Positions 5,830-9,523 of a stretch of DNA of 9,523 bases are shown piece after piece. The notes beneath the pieces were generated by a model. It worked only from the letters and a program-made list of their open reading frames with translations. It was not told the DNA's origin and searched no databases. Numbering within the stretch: the stretch's first letter is position 1; every line of letters starts with the position of its first letter. Source of the DNA: UBA12026 sp035291405 (GTDB lineage Bacteria; Patescibacteriota; Microgenomatia; UBA8517); contig DATDSD010000041.1 in assembly GCA_035291405.1 (NCBI GenBank), positions 1 through 9,523 on the forward strand, given 5' to 3'. Made by a program: the position numbers and the translations under genes.

Positions 5830-6576
5830 ATGTATGAAATTAAAGATATAATAAATAAGGTGCATTGTTGCGATTGTCTTGAATTTATAAAACAAATCCC
5901 TGATAAAAGCATTAAACTAATAATCACTTCCCCCCCCTATAATATGGGCGGTAAAAGTTTAGGGTATCAACCAAGAAGTAAAATATCAGATAAACATTAT
6001 GATATATACAATGACGATATGTCCGAAAAAGAATATACAGAATAGTCTATTAAAGTTATAGAACAATGTTTATTAAAAGCAGAATATGTTTTTTGGAATA
6101 TCCAATTATTAAAATCTACAAAGAATACCATAATAGATATACAGAACATATTTAGAAATAATTTTAAAGATATTTTTATATGGCAAAAAGTAGCAGTGGC
6201 ACAAATTATAAATAAAGAAAGTAACCAACCTCCAAGAATGGCAACAGGTTGGGAATATGTATTTATTTTTGGAAAAGACAATAACCGCAATTTTGAAAAT
6301 TCCAATTTTCCACCAAATAATTATGTTCCTAATATAAAAACATTTTACAAGAAAGAAAACTTCCCAGAACATCATGCAACTTTTCCACAAGAATTACCTG
6401 CATATTTTATTCAGTATTTTTCAAAAGAAGGTGAAATTATATTTGACCCTTTTAATGGGACAGGACAAACTTGTGTGGCGGCAAAAAAATTAAATCGTTC
6501 TTTTATAGGGTGTGATATTAGTCAGAAATATTGCGATATAGCAAATCAACTATTACGCCAAAATATACTTTTATAG
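5830..6576 (+). pseudogene. Beta-class DNA N4/N6 methyltransferase interrupted by an in-frame amber codon
   Basis: One reading frame runs from ATG 5830 to 6576 with a single TAG at 6043-6045 (codon 72). Before it lie a typical N-terminus (HCCDCLEFIKQIPDKSI, 12-28) and catalytic motif IV TSPPYN (33-38). After it the frame continues with typical sequence: SIKVIEQCLLKAEYVFWNI, FPQELP (185-190), SAM motif DPFNGTGQT (206-214) and FIGCDIS (225-231). Motif IV before motif I is the beta-class order; SPPY favours cytosine-N4, though adenine-N6 is possible. In relatives I recall, codon 72 is the conserved Trp of a Y-x-x-W-Q segment, so TGG to TAG by one G-to-A change explains the break. The longer start at 5791 overlaps the preceding gene and was not chosen. 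The gene is either dead, suppressed, or read through; the product would be 248 aa. Confidence 0.85.
5930..5937 (+). repeat. C8 homopolymer inside methyltransferase motif IV
   Basis: Eight cytosines encode the end of Ser and both Pro residues of TSPPYN (TCC CCC CCC). CCC is a surprising proline choice in such AT-rich DNA. Poly-C tracts of this length slip during replication and make methyltransferase genes phase-variable in several bacteria. The tract is currently in frame. Confidence 0.6.
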
Positions 6577-6595
6577 CCCTGTGCATAAAAAGGTA

Positions 6596-6623
6596 TTGAC
6601 AGGATATTGTAATTTGCTATAAT
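6596..6623 (+). promoter_or_regulatory. Consensus sigma70 promoter with extended -10
   Basis: TTGACA (6596-6601), a 16-bp spacer and TATAAT (6618-6623) are perfect hexamers, and TGC just upstream of the -10 adds the extended -10 element. The start site should be near 6630, about 20 bases before the first mini-gene at 6650. This is the strongest promoter in the window and makes the mini-genes and the recombination genes a separate transcription unit. Confidence 0.82.
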
Positions 6624-6649
6624 GGTAATATACCAAGATAAAAAACATT

Positions 6650-6778
6650 ATGAAACATATTAAAGTAACCGAAAAAAAATATAGACAAGCAAAAAGAGAT
6701 AGAGACCGCTTGATTAAAATAAGGTCGGCAATTAAGCCAATAAATCAAATATTGAAAAACATAAATAAATCAAAATGA
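6650..6778 (+). CDS. Very basic mini-protein, 42 aa
   Basis: This is the first gene after the consensus promoter. The 42 residues include 15 Lys/Arg and only three acidic residues, with a central KRDRDRLIKIRSAIK (15-29) that would form a basic amphipathic helix. Nucleic-acid binding is plausible but not shown; I recognise no family. ATG 6650 has no SD (A-rich leader). Its TGA stop overlaps the next ATG as ATGA. The four consecutive ATGA junctions and the promoter are the main evidence that so short a frame is a gene. Confidence 0.6.
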   Translation: MKHIKVTEKKYRQAKRDRDRLIKIRSAIKPINQILKNINKSK

Positions 6779-6921
6779 AATCATTTGCATTAGACAATAT
6801 AAAAAAGTATCAAAGGTCGCAACAAATAGAATTATTAAAAACTATTGGTTATCACTTTGCAGAATTTCTAACAATTATTAGCATATTTGCATTAGGGATA
6901 GCAATAATGACAATACTATGA
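6775..6921 (+). CDS. Single-span membrane mini-protein, 48 aa
   Basis: The 48 residues divide into a charged N-terminus (NIKKYQRSQQIELLKTIGYH, 8-27) and a hydrophobic segment from about residue 29 to the end (EFLTIISIFALGIAIMTIL, 30-48), long enough for one membrane span with the basic end in the cytoplasm. This is the only clear membrane protein in the window. It is joined by ATGA overlaps on both sides. Small early membrane proteins of phages can act in superinfection exclusion or host takeover, but nothing in the sequence identifies the role. Confidence 0.6.
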   Translation: MKSFALDNIKKYQRSQQIELLKTIGYHFAEFLTIISIFALGIAIMTIL

Positions 6922-7061
6922 AATTTTATTCAAGTATTGAAGAAATTCCAGAGGACTTATATCTCCAAACAATTCTTGCAGGAGACAAAGATAACGATTT
7001 AAATGGTTTTGAATCTGATGACGAAGACGAAGAAAATATTAATGATGATGAAAAATTATGA
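6918..7061 (+). CDS. Highly acidic mini-protein, 47 aa
   Basis: The 47 residues include 17 Asp/Glu and three Lys. The C-terminal half is almost a polyacid run (SDDEDEENINDDEKL, 33-47), while the N-terminus (FYSSIEEIPEDLYLQTIL, 3-20) could fold as a short helix. I know no homologue. Very acidic small phage proteins can mimic DNA and block host nucleases or regulators, which is a hypothesis here, not an assignment. It could also partner the basic product of the first mini-gene. ATGA overlaps link it to both neighbours. Confidence 0.58.
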   Translation: MKFYSSIEEIPEDLYLQTILAGDKDNDLNGFESDDEDEENINDDEKL

Positions 7062-7198
7062 TTTGCTACATTAACCAATCACAAGCAACAGGAGATTATA
7101 AGGTCTACAAGCAAGATGGTTCAGAAGTTTGTATCGCTACTTTCCCAACAAGGAAAGAAGCCGAGAAGTTTATTGAAGAAATAGAAAATAAAAATTAG
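7058..7198 (+). CDS. Small hypothetical protein, 46 aa
   Basis: This is the last of the four coupled mini-genes. The sequence looks like a small folded beta-beta-beta-alpha unit: YKVYKQDGSEVCIATFPT (14-31) as a strand-turn-strand with a D-G turn, then RKEAEKFIEEIENK (32-45) as a helix. Similar Y-x-V-x-x-x-x-G and T-x-x-E-A-E-x-F patterns occur in short phage proteins of unknown function. The stop is TAG. Between it and the exonuclease ATG lies only the hairpin at 7202-7255. Confidence 0.62.
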   Translation: MICYINQSQATGDYKVYKQDGSEVCIATFPTRKEAEKFIEEIENKN

Positions 7199-7201
7199 TC
7201 G

Positions 7202-7255
7202 TAGAAATAGGTACTTATAGTTTTTGACGACGAATTCTATAAGTATCTATTTCTA
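7202..7255. promoter_or_regulatory. 19-bp stem hairpin just before the exonuclease start
   Basis: Bases 7202-7220 and 7237-7255 are inverted repeats over 19 positions with a single difference that becomes a G-U pair (7211 with 7246) in the rightward RNA; the loop is 16 bases. The stem ends six bases before ATG 7262. It lacks a U-tract on either strand, so it is not an ordinary terminator. It could be an RNase III processing site separating the mini-genes from the exonuclease message, a translational control element, or a DNA-level operator. Confidence 0.65.
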
Positions 7256-7261
7256 AAAATT

Positions 7262-8203
7262 ATGAAAAAAGAATTTAAAATCGTAGATGAAAAAAATAAA
7301 ATAGTTCGTATAACTACCGATGATGAAAGATTTTATTTTAAACCAGTTATAGATAAAGAAACAATGATACCATCATATCAACCGTTTCCTTCAACAACTT
7401 GGGTTTGCAATGTCGGTTATCCTAAATCTTCTTTCTTATTAAAATGGAGAGAAGAGGTCGGCACAGACGAAGCCGACAGAAGGAAAAAAGAAGGTGGCTC
7501 TCGTGGTTCAAAAGTACATTATGCTTGCGAACAAATCGATAGGGGAGAAGATATTGATATTAGGACTGCAAAGTTTTTAAACCCCAATAATGGGCAGGAA
7601 GAAGAACTTACCGCAGAAGAAATTGTAATGGTAATGAATTATATTAAATTTAGGGAAGAAAAGGAAACAACATTATTGGCAAATGAATTAGTATCATTTT
7701 CAGACATTACAGCAGGAACAATAGATAAGATATTTGCCTTTCCAACTATAATGCCGACTATCAGGCAAATATGGATAGTTGACATTAAAACTGCAAAAAA
7801 TATATCAAGAGAATACGAATTACAAAGTTCAGATTATTCTCACATGAATATTGACTATAAAAAACTTGGCATAACAGACGAAGAGTGGAAAAATAGAAAA
7901 ATAGGTATATTAAGATTAGATATGGGGGTTAATCATAAGTGGGATTTAAAAGAAATTGAAGATTGTTACGATTTTTTCAGAAATTCTGTATATCCAACAT
8001 GGAAAGATATTTGTGGCAATACACAACCAAAGCAATATGAGTTACCTTTGATTTTAAAATCTGAATACTGCAAATCTCAGTCTGAACAAGCTACTAAAAC
8101 CCCGCCAGACGCCCAAAAAGGGGTCAAGGTTGCGACAATCGTAGAAAAAGGTAGTTCATCTACCCCTACGCCTAAAACTAATAAAATTAAACAAACAAAA
8201 TAA
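7262..8203 (+). CDS. RecB/Cas4-like PD-(D/E)XK exonuclease, phage recombination nuclease
   Basis: This 313-aa protein carries the nuclease motifs in order: GSKVHYACE (82-90) with H86, a motif I Gly-x-x-x-His typical of RecB-like nucleases; GTIDKIF (152-158) with metal-binding D155; IVDIKTAK (172-179) with D174 and K176 as the D-x-K pair; and QSSDY (188-192), the Q-x-x-x-Y motif. Such enzymes degrade one DNA strand from ends to start single-strand annealing recombination. The last 35 residues (KTPPDAQKGVKVATIV onwards) are low complexity, Lys/Thr/Pro/Ser-rich, and probably a disordered tail. It is one base upstream of the SSB-like gene (TAA-C-ATG), which fits an exonuclease/ssDNA-binding module. 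No SD; the start follows the hairpin by six bases. Confidence 0.84.
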   Translation: MKKEFKIVDEKNKIVRITTDDERFYFKPVIDKETMIPSYQPFPSTTWVCNVGYPKSSFLLKWREEVGTDEADRRKKEGGSRGSKVHYACEQIDRGEDIDIRTAKFLNPNNGQEEELTAEEIVMVMNYIKFREEKETTLLANELVSFSDITAGTIDKIFAFPTIMPTIRQIWIVDIKTAKNISREYELQSSDYSHMNIDYKKLGITDEEWKNRKIGILRLDMGVNHKWDLKEIEDCYDFFRNSVYPTWKDICGNTQPKQYELPLILKSEYCKSQSEQATKTPPDAQKGVKVATIVEKGSSSTPTPKTNKIKQTK

Positions 8204-8204
8204 C

Positions 8205-8792
8205 ATGACAAACACATTCCCAAGTCAGTCAGAATGGTCAAAAACAAAAAAAGTCTACAATTCACTTCCACAAGACGATTATCTTTTGCAGGTTTTTGAA
8301 CTTAAAAAAGAAACTCGCCCAAAATATAAATCGCAGGAAATGGAAGATGTAGTAAATATCACTTTGCAAGTTGTATCTTTAAAAGACGGGACAACGGCAA
8401 CCGATAAAGAAGGTAAAGATGCTACTAACAGGAAAATCTTTTTTACTGCCCGTCCAAATAATTTCGGATTCAAGGATAAGGGAACTGTGCCTTCAAGTAC
8501 CAGACAATTCGTTGCATACATAACAAATCAGGATGTTTTTGGAGAGATAACTTATGGAGATTGGGCAGACTTTGAGGGAAACAAAATTAATGCCGAAATA
8601 ATAGAATATGTCGGCGAGGATGGAAGTAGAAAAAACAAGGTATCACGATTTTTACCTATGAGAAAAAAAGTTGCACCACAAACACCAACAGATTCAATAC
8701 CAGTTATTGGTATTGAAGATAATGCAATGCCAAAAGAAGTAAAGTTTAATGAGGATAAAGAATCCATAGACGTTTCGCAAATTCCTTTTTAA
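8205..8792 (+). CDS. Single-stranded DNA-binding protein-like (OB-fold, SSB-type tail)
   Basis: The 195-aa protein is beta-rich through about residue 150 (DDYLLQVFELKKET, 24-37; VVNITLQVVSLKDGT, 49-63; IFFTARPNNFGFKDKG, 78-93), compatible with an OB fold. A Pro/Asp-rich linker follows, ending in DKESIDVSQIPF (184-195). That acidic tail with terminal I-P-F is the hallmark of SSB proteins, which use it to recruit repair and replication enzymes. I infer a phage ssDNA-binding protein related to the DUF669/SSB-like groups; the OB fold itself is inferred. Its ATG lies one base after the exonuclease stop, indicating coupled synthesis of the two proteins. Confidence 0.72.
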   Translation: MTNTFPSQSEWSKTKKVYNSLPQDDYLLQVFELKKETRPKYKSQEMEDVVNITLQVVSLKDGTTATDKEGKDATNRKIFFTARPNNFGFKDKGTVPSSTRQFVAYITNQDVFGEITYGDWADFEGNKINAEIIEYVGEDGSRKNKVSRFLPMRKKVAPQTPTDSIPVIGIEDNAMPKEVKFNEDKESIDVSQIPF

Positions 8793-8834
8793 CCCAACCA
8801 GAGCGGTTCAGTGTGCATGACGGGCGTTTACCTC

Positions 8835-8868
8835 GTTGAAAGATGGGACAACTAACTAAAACCCATCT
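8835..8868 (+). promoter_or_regulatory. Hairpin with possible H-type pseudoknot before the NinB-like gene
   Basis: AGATGGG (8841-8847) pairs perfectly with CCCATCT (8862-8868), seven bp, ending six bases before ATG 8875. The loop contains CAAC (8849-8852), which can pair with GTTG (8835-8838) upstream of the stem. That gives H-type pseudoknot order with a 2-base first loop, a 1-base junction and a 9-base A-rich third loop, reasonable geometry. The upstream part of this 82-base gap (about 8793-8834) is clearly GC-richer than its surroundings, but I found no stable pairing in it. Confidence 0.45.
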
Positions 8869-8874
8869 AAAAAT

Positions 8875-9273
8875 ATGACAACAAAAATAATACCAAAATT
8901 TTACTGCCAAGTTGAAAAAGGGATTTTAGATATTGATAACAAGGTCGGCTATCAACAATGGCTTAATCAATTATCGGGTGAGTGCGAAATCACTATTAAG
9001 AAACGCAAACGACTAAGGAGTTTAAACCAAAATGCAAGATATTGGGTTTATCTGCAACTCATCTGCGAAGAAACAGGAAATAATGTTGATATTATGCACG
9101 AACTATTTAAACAGAAATTTATTGAGCCAGAAAGAATATCAATGTTTGGGTTAGTAGCAGAAAAATACAAAACAACCACAGAACTTTCTACGATAGAATT
9201 TATGGATTATATGAAAAATATAGAGAATTTAACAGAAATTATCTTACCAGACTTTGATAAAGTAGGAAGTTAA
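8875..9273 (+). CDS. NinB-like recombination protein
   Basis: The 132-aa protein follows the NinB (lambda Orf family) pattern: an N-terminal beta region, then RSLNQNARYWVYL (48-60) matching the R-S-x-x-Q-N-x-x-Y-W signature, a helix at 75-85 (HELFKQKFIEP), TTELSTIEFMDYM (101-113) matching the S-T-x-x-L-S-x-x-E-F-x-x-Y box, and a terminal ILPDFDK (123-129). Lambda Orf binds single-stranded DNA and SSB and helps load annealing or strand-exchange proteins. This fits its place after the exonuclease and SSB-like genes. The length is near the family's usual 130-150 residues. A full NinB assignment rests on pattern memory, not on a search. Confidence 0.75.
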   Translation: MTTKIIPKFYCQVEKGILDIDNKVGYQQWLNQLSGECEITIKKRKRLRSLNQNARYWVYLQLICEETGNNVDIMHELFKQKFIEPERISMFGLVAEKYKTTTELSTIEFMDYMKNIENLTEIILPDFDKVGS

Positions 9274-9299
9274 CTATCATAAATCTTAATTAACCCCCC

Positions 9300-9314
9300 T
9301 GCGACCTTATCGCA
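9300..9314 (+). promoter_or_regulatory. Short 5-bp hairpin before the small gene at 9326
   Basis: TGCGA, loop CCTTA and TCGCA form a perfect small hairpin in the 52-base gap between the NinB-like gene and ATG 9326, ending 11 bases before the start. Small by itself, it is listed because three other gap-preceded genes have hairpins at the same distances (11 or 6 bases). A C6 run lies just upstream (9294-9299). Confidence 0.35.
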
Positions 9315-9325
9315 AAAGTAAAAAT

Positions 9326-9478
9326 ATGGTAAAAGAAAATGCAACAAAAGAGGAGGTACAAAAAGAAATTGATTATGCTATGAGTATGGCTCAACTTTGT
9401 AAGGAAGGTGGCAATTACGAAGGCGAGCAAAAGTGGAATGCAACCATTGAAGAATTAAAGTTATTAATCAATAAATAG
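9326..9478 (+). CDS. Small helical protein, 50 aa
   Basis: This is an acidic, almost wholly helical 50-residue protein: TKEEVQKEIDYAMSMAQLCK (7-26), a G-G-N turn, then YEGEQKWNATIEELKLLINK (31-50). It looks like a helical hairpin. I recognise no family. It is preceded by an A-rich, SD-less leader with a short hairpin. The TAG stop is followed four bases later by the next ATG, so the two are close-packed in the same transcription unit. Confidence 0.6.
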   Translation: MVKENATKEEVQKEIDYAMSMAQLCKEGGNYEGEQKWNATIEELKLLINK

Positions 9479-9482
9479 AACT

Positions 9483-9523
9483 ATGAACACTAAATGTAAA
9501 TATTGTGGAAAAATCCACGAAAA
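9483..9523 (+). CDS. Start of a Cys-containing (zinc-ribbon-like) protein, cut by window edge
   Basis: Thirteen complete codons are visible from ATG 9483, reading MNTKCKYCGKIHE. The C-x-x-C-G at residues 5-9 is typical of an N-terminal zinc ribbon. Given the NinB-like gene just upstream, a NinG-like or other zinc-binding recombination protein would fit, but too little is present to say. The start is supported by its tight spacing to the preceding stop. Confidence 0.5.
   Translation, partial: MNTKCKYCGKIHE

Noticed and set aside
6043..6045. Amber reassigned to Gln (phage code 15)
   Set aside because: Relatives appear to have Trp, not Gln, here; several other genes end in TAG; and conserved genes in the window have no other internal TAG. 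Not fully excluded, so listed as a check.
5604..6390. Reverse-strand open frames with hydrophobic translations across the helicase/methylase region
   Set aside because: They are antisense shadows of well-supported forward genes; their hydrophobicity follows from the A-rich coding strand.
6196..6576. Independent gene for the C-terminal half of the methyltransferase, starting at GTG 6196
   Set aside because: The same frame is open without a break from 6046, family-like sequence continues through that GTG, and the fragment alone would lack the catalytic SPPY motif.
7202..7255. Intrinsic terminator
   Set aside because: The stem is long and AT-rich and is followed by A-rich rather than U-rich RNA in the rightward direction; leftward there is no gene to terminate.
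8841..8868. PreQ1-type riboswitch
   Set aside because: The pseudoknot layout is similar in outline, but the conserved preQ1 sequence elements are absent and the downstream gene is unrelated to queuosine.
1..9523. CRISPR array, tRNA, rRNA, insertion sequence, integrase or attachment site
   Set aside because: I looked for regularly spaced repeats, tRNA-like T-arm signatures, transposase motifs and long flanking repeats and found none.

Overview
The window reads as part of an AT-rich tailed-phage genome or prophage. The evidence is dense packing, very small overlapping genes, a replication/recombination module (winged-helix initiator, DnaB-like ATPase, RecB-like exonuclease, SSB-like protein, NinB-like protein) and a Recombination-endonuclease-VII-type HNH gene. 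No virion structural gene, integrase, tRNA, rRNA or CRISPR array is visible. Almost no start codon has a Shine-Dalgarno sequence, yet two promoters match the sigma70 consensus closely. This combination suggests a bacterial host that initiates translation without SD pairing. I cannot name the host from the sequence.

Layout: two gene blocks diverge from a control region at about 3605-3853. The leftward block (3604 down to 1) encodes a VRR-NUC nuclease, an unknown 135-aa protein, an RmlB-like nucleotide-sugar dehydratase/epimerase, an HNH endonuclease, a protein of the plant RGP/UDP-arabinopyranose mutase family (GT75), and a class I SAM methyltransferase that runs off the left edge. The sugar enzymes and methyltransferase look like a cassette that makes and modifies an unusual sugar, with a mobile HNH gene inserted in it.

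The control region has a leftward extended -10 promoter almost on top of the nuclease start codon, a perfect DnaA-box match inside a dyad, a rightward TTGACT-N17-TGTAAT promoter, and a long hairpin in the leader of the rightward transcript.

The rightward block (3854 to 9523) starts with an unknown small protein, then an initiator gene that carries tandem and inverted repeats resembling an internal origin (lambda O style), then a DnaB/KaiC-type ATPase and another small protein. Next comes a DNA methyltransferase gene broken by an in-frame amber codon where homologues usually have Trp, with a C8 tract inside its catalytic motif. A second, consensus promoter follows and drives four mini-genes of 42-48 codons linked by ATGA overlaps. 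After them come the exonuclease, SSB-like and NinB-like genes, a small helical protein and the start of a Cys-containing protein.

Within the rightward block, genes are coupled either by ATGA overlaps or by TAA-N-ATG junctions. Three of the four genes that follow a larger gap (7262, 8875 and 9326), plus the first gene at 3854, have an RNA hairpin ending 6 or 11 nt before the ATG. Stem-loop-linked, SD-less initiation is the most unusual pattern in the window.
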